This document shows positions 14,742 to 23,816 of a stretch of 64,000 nucleotides of DNA, piece by piece. Every line of letters starts with the position of its first letter. Positions within the stretch are counted from its first letter, which is position 1. The stretch comes from Deltaproteobacteria bacterium (GTDB lineage: Bacteria; Myxococcota_A; Polyangia; Nannocystales; Nannocystaceae): positions 1,922,001-1,986,000 of the forward strand of contig JADJEE010000002.1 in NCBI GenBank assembly GCA_016709225.1. Reading direction: 5' to 3'. The notes below the pieces were generated by a model. The model had not been told where the DNA came from. It saw only the letters and a program-made list of their open reading frames with translations, and did not search any database. The translations under genes were made by a program, and so were the position numbers.

Positions 14742-15344
14742 TCAACGCGGGCGGCCGAGTTCGCGGAGCTCGTGCTCGAGCTCGTCACCCGAGGCGGCGC
14801 CGGCGATCTCGCGGACCGCGGCCTCGAGCGCCTGACGGCCGCGGAACAGTCGCGTGCGCACGGTCGCGGCGGGGATGTCGAGCGCCTCCGCGAGCTCCGC
14901 TCCGCTCAGCTCCTCCCAGTAGCACAGCTCGAGGATGGTCTGATGATCGACCGAGACCCGTTGCAGCGCCTCCAAGAGGATCTCCTGTCGGCGACGCTGG
15001 GCGAGCATGGAGGTCGGCGTCTGCCCCAGATCCCGCACGCTCGACACCGAGAAGTCGACCTCCGCGCGACGAGCTGCGGCCGCGCGGTCGCGGAGGAACT
15101 TGTAGAGCTGCCGGTACGCCACGCCGAAGAGATAGCTGCGGACGCTGCCCCCCTCACGGATGCGCTCGCGGGCCTCGATGCAGCCCGTGAACGTGCGCTG
15201 GACCAGATCCTCGACCTCCTCGGCCGGGACCTTGTTGACGAAGAACCTGCGTACGGCGGTGAAGTAGCGCAGGAAGAGTTGATTGCCAGCGCCGACGTCA
15301 CCGCCTCGCCAGCGGGCCAGCAGTTCGTCGTCGCCGTCCGTCAC
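14742..15344 (-). CDS. ECF-type RNA polymerase sigma factor
   Basis: This sigma-70 family group 4 factor has about 200 residues. Region 2 is visible as GNQLFLRYFTAVRRFFVNKV, EEVEDLVQRTF and SVRSYLFGVAYRQLYKFLRDR. Region 4 is HQTILELCYWEELSGAELAEAL followed by the recognition helix AATVRTRLFRGRQALEAA. The GTG at 15344 (reading TDGDDELLARW) gives normal length, although ATG codons lie further upstream in frame. No anti-sigma gene is adjacent. The divergent gene at 15493 encodes a secreted protein that could be a target (inference). Confidence 0.9.
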   Translation of the reverse strand: MTDGDDELLARWRGGDVGAGNQLFLRYFTAVRRFFVNKVPAEEVEDLVQRTFTGCIEARERIREGGSVRSYLFGVAYRQLYKFLRDRAAAARRAEVDFSVSSVRDLGQTPTSMLAQRRRQEILLEALQRVSVDHQTILELCYWEELSGAELAEALDIPAATVRTRLFRGRQALEAAVREIAGAASGDELEHELRELGRPR

Positions 15345-15492
15345 CGCCGCTCGATCATCGCCGAGCCCGCGACGGCGTTCAAGCCGGGGGGCTGTGCGGC
15401 ACGCCCGCGAACGATCGCCGACACGGAACATCCGCCGGCCCACCGGTACTGCCGGATGCGGCCAACGCACGCCGCAGAACCGGAGAATGCAC

Positions 15493-16242
15493 ATGTTCAC
15501 GCGAGTCCTTCGTTCGATGCTCTCTTGCGCCCTCTTGGCCGCCGTTGCCATCCCCACCAGCACGGTCGCCCACGCCAGCGGCAACTCGGTGGAGGTCCGC
15601 CCGACCGACATCACCAGTGAGCTGGTGCCCAAGAACCTCGTCCGCGGCGATCGGGAGTTCGGTGGCAACGGGCCCGACATCACCTGTCGCGTACGCCTGA
15701 TGCCGAACGCCGACCGCACCAAGGTCGAAGCCGAGATCTACTTCAAGGCGGTGGAGACGGGTGGCGACCGCAGCACCGTGGAGGAGACCTTCCGCCGTAC
15801 CATCTTCACCGCTCCTGCGGGCAAGCGGATCGCCCGCGTGCTCGGGAGCGGAGGGGACACGGAGTCGGTCGTCAACTTCCGCAGCGAGCCGGGGGGCTTC
15901 CAGCTGCTCATGCCGGGCGAGGACTTCAAGAAGGTCGTCGACATCGTCGAGCAGATCGTCAAGGTCGTCATCCAGGCCGAGGGCACCCTCTCGGGCCGAA
16001 ACGCCCCCACGCGAGAGGAACGCGAGGCCCTCGCGTTCGTCGAGAAGGTCAACCGCGGCGTCAAGGACATGCAGTTCCAGGGCAACCACGTGCACAACCG
16101 CGTGCCCGCCGACGGGCCCGTCGCGGTGATGTCCATCGTGGGCGACACCGGCGGCGACGACATCAGCAACGACCGCAACGGCAAGGACGACACCCGCATC
16201 GTGTCGATCGCGTTCAAGAAGATCGACGTGGTCTATCAGTGA
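15493..16242 (+). CDS. Secreted protein of unknown function
   Basis: This protein of 249 residues opens with a clear signal peptide (MFTRVLRSMLSCALLAAVA, cleaved around HAS). The mature part is soluble, with a VRLMPNADRTKVEAEIYFKA strand-rich segment and a later VVDIVEQIVKVVIQ helix; I do not recognise the family. GGAG at 15482-15485 is well spaced for the ATG at 15493, better than for the ATG at 15487. It is divergent from the ECF sigma gene and convergent with kinase 2. Confidence 0.78.
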   Translation: MFTRVLRSMLSCALLAAVAIPTSTVAHASGNSVEVRPTDITSELVPKNLVRGDREFGGNGPDITCRVRLMPNADRTKVEAEIYFKAVETGGDRSTVEETFRRTIFTAPAGKRIARVLGSGGDTESVVNFRSEPGGFQLLMPGEDFKKVVDIVEQIVKVVIQAEGTLSGRNAPTREEREALAFVEKVNRGVKDMQFQGNHVHNRVPADGPVAVMSIVGDTGGDDISNDRNGKDDTRIVSIAFKKIDVVYQ

Positions 16243-16277
16243 CGCCGGTCGACTGCGCGCCGCGTGGGTCCACCGCT

Positions 16278-19247
16278 TCAGGGGGTCGCCGCGGCGCGCT
16301 CGACGTTCTCGCGCTGACGCTCGGTGCGTGCGAGCGCCCGGGCTCGCGCGATCGCACCCTCGGCCTCGGCGGAACGACCCGCGCGCCGCAACACCTCGAT
16401 GTGCAGGGTGAGCTGCGCCAGCAGCGTGGGCTGGAATTGCGCGGTGGCGGCGATGTTGGCCCACGCCTCGGTCGACAGCCGCACCGCGACCTCGGCCTCG
16501 CCGAGGTCGACGAGCACGCGGGCGCGTAGCTGCCGGGCGATGGCCGACCGCTGCGCGTCGCGCTCGTACTCCTGCTCCAGCGACTCGAGCAAATCGCGCG
16601 CGACCTCGAGCTCACCCCGCCGCCAGGTCTGCCGCGCGACGGACATCTGCGCCGCGAAGCGGCCGTCGTCCTGCGGCCGGTCGGCGAACCACTGGCCGAG
16701 CACCTCGGCGCACGCGGCCGGCCCCGCGGCCCGCGGCTCGAGCTCGGCCTCGCAGACACATGTTCGCGTGCGCGCGCGCAGTGTCTGCGGTGCGCGCTCG
16801 CCATGGACCGCCGCGAAGCGCGGCTCGACGGCGCGCAGGCGCTCGAGACCCTCGGCGCAACGTCCGTCGAGGAGCAATGCTTCGCTCAAGTTGGCCTGGA
16901 GTACCAACACGCCCGGGCTGGTGTCGGGGGTGCCGGCGTACGCCCGCTCGACCTCATTCATCTCGGCCACCGCCCGCTCGAGCTCGCCGGTGTTCATCCA
17001 CGTGGTGGCGACGTCCGCCGCGGCGCTGAGGGTCTTCAAGTGGCGAGGACCGTAGTGCGCTCGGGTGACCTCGAGCGCACGCTGCAGCACGCGGCGCGCG
17101 TCGTCGTAGCGCCCCAGCTGGTCGAGCACGTGCCCGAGGTTCGTCAGGGGTAGCGCGAGGCCGTACCACGTGGCGCCGTAAGCCTGCTCCTGGATCGCGA
17201 TGGCGCGCTCGAGCACCGCGACCGCGTCGTCGAGTCGGTCACGCCGCCGCAGCGTCACGCCGAGATCGCTCAAGGCGCCGGCGATGGCTGGATGGTCCTC
17301 GCCGTAGTGCGCCTCCATGACCGCCACCGCCTCCCGGGCGGCCTGCTCCGCCGCCTCGAGCTCGCCGCGGGCGACGTGGACGCGGGCCGCACCCGAGAGG
17401 CGCCAACGATGATCATCGACCGTCTCGCCCGCCCGTGCGCCGAAGATCTCCGCGTACCGACCCCACATCGCCGCGTCGGCGAGGCGGTTCTCGCTGTGTG
17501 CCAGCCCCATCAACTCGGTCGCCGCCCTCGCGGCAGTCGTGTCGTCACCGCCCTCGAGCGCGAGCCAGTACGCCTCGGAGAACTCGGTCGAAGGGTCGCC
17601 GTCGGCACTCGCGATCCTCACCGACATGCCGCGCTCGTACATCAGCTCGGGCAGCAGCGGCGCCCAGCCGAGCGACCGCGCACGTTCGATGAGCGCATCG
17701 ATCTGCGCCAACGCCTCTGGAACGTGCCCCGCACCCCGCACCGCGGCGGCGCGGACCATCGCTCGCCGCACCGCGGTCACCTGCTCGGCCAGCGCCGGCT
17801 CGTCGGGCAGGGGAGGCTGCCGGTAGAACCGCTTGGGATCGCGGCAATCGGTCGGCGCGAGCATCCGTGACAGCAGGTTCGTCGCGGCGCCGAGCTGCTC
17901 TGGCCCGGCGTCGACGAGCACATCGGTGAGCGCCTCGAAACGCGCGAGCCGGTCGTCGAGACACGCGACCGCCAGCGCGTACTCGTCGTCCGCCATCTCG
18001 CCACGGATGCGGGCGGCGGTGCAGATCTCCATCGCCGCGGTCGACCACGCCTGCGCGTGGGCATCGACCGCTTGCCCGAGGAGATCGACCACCGCCGGGA
18101 TGCCCGGGAGCTCGGGCGTCTCGCCGCGTTGGCGGAGTGCATCGCGCTGGGGCTGTGCCCACACGCCGTCGAGCGCCGCTGTCGCATCATCGCAGCGATG
18201 CCCACGCTCGATCCGGTGGCCGACGAATGCTGCGCATGCGATGCCGACGGTCGCGGTCGCCGCGACGATGCGGCGACGCCGACGAGTCGGATCGCGCTGC
18301 AGCGCATCGACGAGCTCCGTCATCGAAGAGAAGCGGTCGCCCGGCTCCTCGGCCGCGCCGCGCTCGAGCACGGCCCGCAACCACGGGGGGATCTCGACAT
18401 CCCGCCCGTCGCCCACCGCAGTCTCGTCGAGGTGGGGACGCCGTCCGAACAACACCTCCCACGCCGACACGCAAAACGAGTACTGGTCGGCCCGCGCGTC
18501 GACGCGCCCGCCCGCGACCTGCTCGGGCGCCATGTAGGCCGGCGTGCCCATGATCGTGCCGCTCTGCGTGAGCCCCTGTGCAGCTGATTCGACGCCGGTG
18601 GGGAACACAGGGTCCGAGACGACGGCGTGCTCCGCACGCGCGAGGCCGAAGTCCGCCACACGAACCCGGCCGTCGTCGCCGACCAACACGTTGGCGGGCT
18701 TGAAGTCGCGATGCACGAGCCCCGCGTCGTGGGCAGCTGCGAGCCCGCGGCCGGCCTGCACGATCAGGTCGAGTGCCACACGCCGACGCGCCGCGTCGCC
18801 CGGCGGATGCTGGCGCATCCACGCCGCGAGATCGACGCCGCGCACGAACTCCATCGCGACGAACACCCGCGGCGCGCCATCGATCTCGACCGCGCCGACC
18901 TCGTACACCGGCACGACGTTCGGGTGGTTCACCCGCGCCATCGCCTGCCCCTCGCGCATCATGCGAGCCCGTGCGCCCTCGTCGGCGCCGCCGCGCAGGA
19001 GCTTGAGCGCGACCCACCGCTCGAGCTCGGGATCGAAGGCGCGGTAGACCGTGCCCATGCCGCCCTCGCCGATGCACTTCACGAGCACGAAGCGGCCCAC
19101 GCAGGTGGGCCCGCGGGGCGTCTCGAGACCGAAGAGCCGCTGCGCGAGGGCGTCCCGCATGAGCCGCGCGCCCACGGTGGTGTCCTGCGACGACGCCTTC
19201 GCCGGCGTCGCCCGCTCGGTGGGGTCCTCGTGCCCGGACGCACCCAT
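16278..19247 (-). CDS. Ser/Thr protein kinase with transmembrane segment and TPR repeats (kinase 2)
   Basis: The protein has 989 residues. The kinase core is complete: GEGGMG (60-65), Lys82, HRD (179-181), DFG (199-201) and APE (240-242). A single span lies at about 326-343. The region after it starts with a Cys and an ALDGVW motif and carries further spaced cysteines, as in kinase 1, then a long TPR array including NLGHVLDQLGRYDDA and DLGVTLRRRDRLDDA units. The ATG at 19247 was chosen over an upstream in-frame ATG because the extra residues are unlike kinase N-termini. Substrates are unknown. Confidence 0.94.
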   Translation of the reverse strand: MGASGHEDPTERATPAKASSQDTTVGARLMRDALAQRLFGLETPRGPTCVGRFVLVKCIGEGGMGTVYRAFDPELERWVALKLLRGGADEGARARMMREGQAMARVNHPNVVPVYEVGAVEIDGAPRVFVAMEFVRGVDLAAWMRQHPPGDAARRRVALDLIVQAGRGLAAAHDAGLVHRDFKPANVLVGDDGRVRVADFGLARAEHAVVSDPVFPTGVESAAQGLTQSGTIMGTPAYMAPEQVAGGRVDARADQYSFCVSAWEVLFGRRPHLDETAVGDGRDVEIPPWLRAVLERGAAEEPGDRFSSMTELVDALQRDPTRRRRRIVAATATVGIACAAFVGHRIERGHRCDDATAALDGVWAQPQRDALRQRGETPELPGIPAVVDLLGQAVDAHAQAWSTAAMEICTAARIRGEMADDEYALAVACLDDRLARFEALTDVLVDAGPEQLGAATNLLSRMLAPTDCRDPKRFYRQPPLPDEPALAEQVTAVRRAMVRAAAVRGAGHVPEALAQIDALIERARSLGWAPLLPELMYERGMSVRIASADGDPSTEFSEAYWLALEGGDDTTAARAATELMGLAHSENRLADAAMWGRYAEIFGARAGETVDDHRWRLSGAARVHVARGELEAAEQAAREAVAVMEAHYGEDHPAIAGALSDLGVTLRRRDRLDDAVAVLERAIAIQEQAYGATWYGLALPLTNLGHVLDQLGRYDDARRVLQRALEVTRAHYGPRHLKTLSAAADVATTWMNTGELERAVAEMNEVERAYAGTPDTSPGVLVLQANLSEALLLDGRCAEGLERLRAVEPRFAAVHGERAPQTLRARTRTCVCEAELEPRAAGPAACAEVLGQWFADRPQDDGRFAAQMSVARQTWRRGELEVARDLLESLEQEYERDAQRSAIARQLRARVLVDLGEAEVAVRLSTEAWANIAATAQFQPTLLAQLTLHIEVLRRAGRSAEAEGAIARARALARTERQRENVERAAATP

Positions 19248-19308
19248 GGGGTCGAGGGTAACACCCGACGCACGCCCTCGCGCTCGCTGCCACCGCACGG
19301 CGTCGGCT

Positions 19309-20112
19309 CTACAGCTTCATGCTCATCCCGCGGATCTTCGCCGTGTACGGATCGCCGAAGTCCGCGTCGTTGTAGCGCACCGATGCGCCGAGGTGATCGA
19401 GCGCAATCCTGAGCTCCCGCAGGTGGTGATCACCGTTGTCGAACTGGAACCGAAAGCCCGACAAGACGCCGATTCCGCCCCCGCAGCTACCACCCAGGCG
19501 CAGCTCTTCTTCGCCATGGGTGCGTCGACCGCTGAGCTCGTAGGCCTTGCCGTCGACGAGCTGGCTCTTGAAGACATAGGCGTACTGCAGGTGCACGTCG
19601 TAGTCGAACACGCCGTTGTCGGCGAACTCGACCCAGACGTAGCCGGTGCCGACCGCGGGCTCGATCGCGACGACCCTGACGTTCGAGTCGTCTTTGTCCC
19701 GCTTCAACGAGAAGCCGACCAGCACGAACTCCTGGTTCGACCCACCGTTGGCGATCGCGACCTTGCAGCGCCCGCGACAGTCGGTCTTCACGGTCTCGTA
19801 CATCGTGGTGCCGGCCGGCAACACGTAGTTGGTCGAGCTGTACTTGAAGGGATCGTTGCCGTCGTTGTCGGCCAGCGTCGCCGTCGTCGTGTTCGCGCCG
19901 AGCAATGCGCCGATCGACTTCAGCTTGTGATCGCCGTTGGTGAACGCGAGCCACAGGCGGTTCAGCCCGAAGTAGCGCGAGCTGGTCGGCTGAGAGGGCA
20001 CTGTCACCGAGCCCTTTCCCGAGGCGGCGCGATCGTCCTTCGTCGCGGCGACGGCCACGGCCGGTGCGATGAAAGCGAGGGTGGCGAAGGTGAGTGCGGA
20101 AAGCCTGGACAT
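19309..20112 (-). CDS. Secreted protein of unknown function
   Basis: I do not recognise this 267-residue protein. An N-terminal signal peptide (MSRLSALTFATLAFIAPAVA) is followed by a mature chain with two similar halves: FTNGDHKLKSIGALLG near residue 57 and FDNGDHHLRELRIALD near residue 228 suggest a duplicated beta-rich module. Four cysteines or so could form disulfides (CRGRC, GGSCGGG). It lies downstream of tuf on the same strand, separated by 190 bases containing several hairpins, so it is probably a separate unit. Confidence 0.75.
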   Translation of the reverse strand: MSRLSALTFATLAFIAPAVAVAATKDDRAASGKGSVTVPSQPTSSRYFGLNRLWLAFTNGDHKLKSIGALLGANTTTATLADNDGNDPFKYSSTNYVLPAGTTMYETVKTDCRGRCKVAIANGGSNQEFVLVGFSLKRDKDDSNVRVVAIEPAVGTGYVWVEFADNGVFDYDVHLQYAYVFKSQLVDGKAYELSGRRTHGEEELRLGGSCGGGIGVLSGFRFQFDNGDHHLRELRIALDHLGASVRYNDADFGDPYTAKIRGMSMKL

Positions 20113-20147
20113 GGGATCGACTCCGTTGCGCCGGCGAGGCTGGGAAC

Positions 20148-20259
20148 CCGGCCGTCAGGGCCGGCTCCGCTCGCCGCGTCGGGGCAGTACCGCCGCCCCG
20201 CAGGACGTTCCCCACGAGCGCGCGCCCGTTCTTGGCGCCATGGCGTCGCGGACGCCAAG
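20148..20259 (-). terminator. Cluster of three hairpins downstream of tuf
   Basis: Three perfect stems fall in the 190-base gap after the tuf stop: CTTGGCG/CGCCAAG at 20231-20237 and 20253-20259, CGGGGC/GCCCCG at 20182-20187 and 20197-20202, and CCGGCC/GGCCGG at 20148-20153 and 20161-20166. None is followed by a T-tract. The first is the best terminator candidate for tuf; the others may be part of the leader of the secreted-protein gene starting at 20112. Confidence 0.4.
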
Positions 20260-20302
20260 CGCCCCGCAGGTGCGATGACCCGCGGAGCGCCCGTCGTTCG
20301 GT

Positions 20303-21466
20303 TCATGACGCGGAGGTCACGACCCCCGCGCCGATGGTCTTGCCACCCTCGCGGATGACGAAGCGCATGCCCGGCTCGAACGCGGTCGGGCGCGCCAGAT
20401 CGAAGCGCACGGTGGCGCGGTCACCCGGCTCGACCGCGCCGTCGGTGTCGAGCACCGCCGGCACGTCGCTGGCCCCGAAGTAGAACTGCGGGGCGTAGCC
20501 GCTGGCGAACGGCGTGTGTCGCCCGCCCTCGGCCGCGGTGAGCACGAAGATCTCCGCGACGCCGCGCCCGTGGGCCCGCAGGCTTCCGGGCGCGATCAGG
20601 ACCTGCCCGCGCGCGACGTCGTCGCGATCGAGCCCCCGCAGGAGGATGCCGACGTTGAAGCCGGCGGTGGCCTCGGGGATATCCTTGCGGAACGCCTGCG
20701 TGCCGGTGACGACGACGACCTTGCCGTCGTCGACCCGGCCGGCGACCTCGACCTTGTCACCGACCTTCACGCGACCGCGCTCGACGCGGCCAGTGACGAC
20801 GGTGCCACGACCGGGGATCGTGTGCACCGCCTCGATCGGCATCAGGAACGGGCCCTCGAGGTCGCGGGGCGGCACCGCGATGTGCTGCTCCATGGCCTCG
20901 ACCAGCGCCACGATGCCGTGCACCCACGGATCATCGAGCCGCCCCTCCTGCACCGCCTGCAGCGCCTGCAGGGCCGAGCCCCGCACGAACACCGCCGGAT
21001 AGTCGAACTTCGCCAGCTGCTCGGCGACCTCCATCTCGACCATCTCGAGCAGCTCGGGATCGGCGATGTCCACCTTGTTGATGAACACCACGAGGTTGCG
21101 CACCCCGACCTGACGGGCGAGGAGCACGTGCTCGATGGTCTGCTTCTGCGGCCCCTGCGAGCCGTCGACGAGCAGGATCGCGCCGTCCATCTGCGACGCG
21201 CCGATGATCATGTTCTTGATGAAGTCGGCGTGACCCGGACAGTCGATGTGGGCGAAGTGGCGGTGATCGGACTCGTACTCGACGTGCGACGCGTTGATGG
21301 TGATGCCGCGCTCGCGCTCCTCCTTGGCGTTGTCGATGTCGGCGAACGCCAGCGACTTGCCGCCGTGACGAGCGGCCATCACCTGGGTGATGGCGGCGGT
21401 CAGCGTGGTCTTGCCGTGGTCGACGTGGCCGATGGTGCCGACGTTGATGTGGATCTTGGTGGTCAT
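20303..21466 (-). CDS. tuf: Divergent translation elongation factor EF-Tu
   Basis: EF-Tu delivers aminoacyl-tRNA to the ribosome as a GTP complex. All G motifs are present: GHVDHGKT (13-20), RGITI (53-57), DCPGH (75-79), NKVD (130-133) and GSAL (163-166); domains 2 and 3 follow with PGRGTVVTGRVERG and EGGRHTPF. At 387 residues it is slightly short. Several near-invariant positions differ: NKVD replaces the usual NKCD, KNMIIGASQMDG replaces KNMITGAAQMDG and ITINAS replaces ITINTS. No ribosomal protein, fusA, secE, nusG or tRNA gene is nearby. It is either the only copy relocated or, more likely, an extra specialised copy. The ATG at 21466 fits family alignment. Confidence 0.93.
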   Translation of the reverse strand: MTTKIHINVGTIGHVDHGKTTLTAAITQVMAARHGGKSLAFADIDNAKEERERGITINASHVEYESDHRHFAHIDCPGHADFIKNMIIGASQMDGAILLVDGSQGPQKQTIEHVLLARQVGVRNLVVFINKVDIADPELLEMVEMEVAEQLAKFDYPAVFVRGSALQALQAVQEGRLDDPWVHGIVALVEAMEQHIAVPPRDLEGPFLMPIEAVHTIPGRGTVVTGRVERGRVKVGDKVEVAGRVDDGKVVVVTGTQAFRKDIPEATAGFNVGILLRGLDRDDVARGQVLIAPGSLRAHGRGVAEIFVLTAAEGGRHTPFASGYAPQFYFGASDVPAVLDTDGAVEPGDRATVRFDLARPTAFEPGMRFVIREGGKTIGAGVVTSAS

Positions 21467-21487
21467 GACTTGCTCACTCTCGAAGAT

Positions 21488-21523
21488 GTCGTGTCGTGGA
21501 TGCGTGCGTGCAGCCGACACGAC
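21488..21523. promoter_or_regulatory. Hairpin just upstream of tuf
   Basis: GTCGTGTCG and CGACACGAC form a perfect 9-base-pair stem with an 18-base loop, beginning 22 bases upstream of the tuf start. In the tuf transcript it would lie in the 5' untranslated leader near the ribosome-binding site, where it could influence translation. Confidence 0.4.
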
Positions 21524-21658
21524 GAGCCCGCCGCGGACGCATCGCGTTCGCGTTCACGGGCCCGCGCGTTCGAAGACCGCCGGCTGCGATGAAAGGGTGG
21601 ACGCGGCCGGGCGCCCAACAGGGGCCGCCCGAAGTCCACAAGACCGCCTCGAAACCCC

Positions 21659-21710
21659 GCCTGTCGCGCTATCGCCGATGTCTCAGCGGAAGAGCAGTAG
21701 CGCGACAGGC
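21659..21710. repeat. 13-base-pair perfect inverted repeat in the tuf-araC gap
   Basis: GCCTGTCGCGCTA (21659-21671) is the exact reverse complement of TAGCGCGACAGGC (21698-21710), with a 26-base spacer. It is the strongest stem in the gap and lies roughly midway. It could be a terminator-like structure, a small structured RNA or a large operator. No T-tract follows on either strand. Confidence 0.55.
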
Positions 21711-21942
21711 CATCGCAAGGCGCCCGACGCACGCAAGGCGAGCGGTCGCGCGTCGCAACGCGCGTCCTGCTTCGAAGCCCAGGTGGTGGTGTTCGCCGTC
21801 AGCATGATTGCCTCGCGACTCGAGCTGCAAGAGATACGCACGGTCCACCACGTTGTCAACCGCGATCACCGACGATGGCGCGCGTCGTCACGTTGCAAAA
21901 TCTCGCCGCCACCCCCACGCTCTGCGCCGAGAAGCGCCGCCC

Positions 21943-22785
21943 ATGACGCCGCGTCTGCCGAGCCGCCGTGATCCAGGTCCTGTGCGAGGCCTGCTGCAGA
22001 CCGACGCGCCCGACGGCGTGATCGAGCACGAGCGCGTCGGTGCCAGCGACGCCGTCGCATCCGTGCTCACGCATCACTGGTGGGTTCGCTGGGAGCTCCG
22101 CACGCCCCACCTCGCGCAGACCCTGCCGCACCCGACCGTGCACGTGACCATCAGCCGCTCGCAGGCCGACGGACTGCGCGCGGAGCTGAGCGGCGTGCCC
22201 ACCCGCGCGTTCCGTCGCACGCTCGCGGGGCGCGGCTGGGTGTTCGGACTCAAGTTCCGACCGGCGAGCTTCGTCGCGCTGTGGCCCCACCCACTGCACC
22301 AGCTCACCGATCGGGTGGTGCCGCTGCGGGAGCTCTTTGGTGGCGAGGCCGACGCGCTCATGCACGCCATCGACGGGACCGACAGCCTCGCGACGCGGGT
22401 CGAGCTGGCCGAGCGCTGGCTCGCGGGCCGCCGACCGCAGCTGCCGGCGCAGGCGGCCGCCCTGCGCGACCTGGTCGAGCACATGCAGCACGACCACGGC
22501 ATGCGCCGGGCCGAGGACGCGGCCGCGCACGCGGGCGTGGAGCTGCGCACGCTGCAGCGGCAGTTCCGTCGCTACGTCGGGGTGAGCCCCAAGTGGGTCG
22601 CGCGACGCTATCGGCTGCACGAGGTCGCGCAGCGGTTGACCGAGTCGTCGCCGCCTTCGCTGGCGGAGCTCGCCGCCGAGCTGGGCTACGCCGACCAGGC
22701 CCACTTCTCGCGCGACTTCAGCGAGGTGGTTGGTTGCGCGCCGGGCCCCTACGCCGCGCGAGCACGCGCGGCCGCGGGTCGATAG
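21943..22785 (+). CDS. AraC family transcriptional regulator
   Basis: The 280-residue protein has the C-terminal double helix-turn-helix of AraC/XylS regulators: VELRTLQRQFRRYVGVSPKWVARRYR for the first and SLAELAAELGYADQAHFSRDFSEVVGCAP for the second. The N-terminal part resembles DUF6597, often found in AraC proteins of this subtype (LRTPHLAQTLPHPTVHVTISR). Effector unknown. It ends one base before the convergent corA stop, so no terminator separates them. Confidence 0.92.
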   Translation: MTPRLPSRRDPGPVRGLLQTDAPDGVIEHERVGASDAVASVLTHHWWVRWELRTPHLAQTLPHPTVHVTISRSQADGLRAELSGVPTRAFRRTLAGRGWVFGLKFRPASFVALWPHPLHQLTDRVVPLRELFGGEADALMHAIDGTDSLATRVELAERWLAGRRPQLPAQAAALRDLVEHMQHDHGMRRAEDAAAHAGVELRTLQRQFRRYVGVSPKWVARRYRLHEVAQRLTESSPPSLAELAAELGYADQAHFSRDFSEVVGCAPGPYAARARAAAGR

Positions 22786-22786
22786 C

Positions 22787-23767
22787 TCACAGCCAACCCT
22801 TGCGGCGGAAGTACCACAGGAACACCACCGCCGTGATCGCCATGACGACGAGCGCGGCGAAGTAGCCGTACTGCCACTCGAGCTCGGGCATCACCTTGAA
22901 GTTCATGCCGTACAGCCCGGCGATGAACGTCAACGGCAGCATGATGGTGGAGATCAGCGTCAGCACCTTCATGATCTCGTTGAGCTTGTGCCCCTGCATG
23001 CTCAGGTACGCATCCATGCTCGATTGCACGATCTCGCGGAAGCTGTCGTTGAGATCCACCACGCTGACGAAGTTGTCGTAGGCGTCGCGGAAGAACGGCC
23101 GCACCTCGTCGGGGATGATCTCGACGTCACCGCCGCCGCGGGACAGGCGGTTCAGCACCTCGCGCTGGTGCATGCCCACGCGCCGCAGTCGCTGCAGCTT
23201 GTCCTTGATCGTGAAGATCTGCTCGAGCAGGTGGGGCCCGGGGTTCTTCACGATGGCGCTCTCGAGGCCATCGATGTCCTGCTCGAGTCGCTTCATCAGC
23301 GGCAGGAAGCGCTCGGTCAGCACGTCGGCGATGAGGTATGCGCAGTAGGCCGGACCCTTGCGCATGAGGTCAGGCTTCTTGCGTACGTTCTCGAAAGCTT
23401 GGTCCACCGATGGCAACGGGATGTTGTGCGAGGTGAGCAGGTAGTTCTTGCCGACCAGCAGATCGAGATCGCAGAGCGTGAAGTCGACCTGTTGCTCCCA
23501 ACCCGGCGTGAGCGCGTGCCAGACCACGTAGAGGTAGCTCTCGAAACGCTCGAGCTTGGGTGTGACGGCGTCGGCCAAGAGGTCCTCGACGGAGGTCGGA
23601 TGCAGTGCGAACACCTCTTCGAGCAGCTTGCGTTCGGCCTCACCGGGATCGAGCAGGTCGACCCAGACCAGTTGCTTGGGGTCTGCAAGCAACGCCGGCA
23701 GCTCGTCGAGCGTGGCGGCGGTGGGGAGCGAAGCATCGGGGCCGAGCGCGAGGATGCGGATCGTCAC
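22787..23767 (-). CDS. corA: Magnesium/cobalt transporter CorA
   Basis: CorA is a pentameric inner-membrane divalent cation channel. This copy has 326 residues with a cytoplasmic alpha/beta domain, the long stalk helix (MQGHKLNEIMKVLTLISTIM) and two C-terminal membrane spans, between which the selectivity motif YGMNF places Gly287-Met288-Asn289. The tail ends in basic residues as expected. The GTG at 23767 is used as start because it begins the conserved strand TIRILAL. It is divergent from giant lipoprotein B across 49 bases. Confidence 0.95.
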   Translation of the reverse strand: MTIRILALGPDASLPTAATLDELPALLADPKQLVWVDLLDPGEAERKLLEEVFALHPTSVEDLLADAVTPKLERFESYLYVVWHALTPGWEQQVDFTLCDLDLLVGKNYLLTSHNIPLPSVDQAFENVRKKPDLMRKGPAYCAYLIADVLTERFLPLMKRLEQDIDGLESAIVKNPGPHLLEQIFTIKDKLQRLRRVGMHQREVLNRLSRGGGDVEIIPDEVRPFFRDAYDNFVSVVDLNDSFREIVQSSMDAYLSMQGHKLNEIMKVLTLISTIMLPLTFIAGLYGMNFKVMPELEWQYGYFAALVVMAITAVVFLWYFRRKGWL

Positions 23768-23816
23768 GCCACCATGGTAGCGAACGTCGGCTATCATCCG
23801 CGCCGGGAGTTCGAGC

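Larger units (their letters stand above)
21467..21942. other. 476-base intergenic region between tuf and the AraC gene
   Basis: No gene is supported here. The region separates divergent tuf and araC and holds two perfect hairpins (listed separately). Short open frames exist in several phases, but none has conserved sequence or a signal peptide. A D-arm-like string near 21680-21696 is not accompanied by a plausible anticodon or T arm, so no tRNA is called. It presumably contains both promoters. Confidence 0.5.

Noticed and set aside
21680..21710. tRNA-like D-arm string near the 13-base-pair stem
   Set aside because: No matching anticodon stem, T arm or acceptor pairing could be formed around it on either strand.
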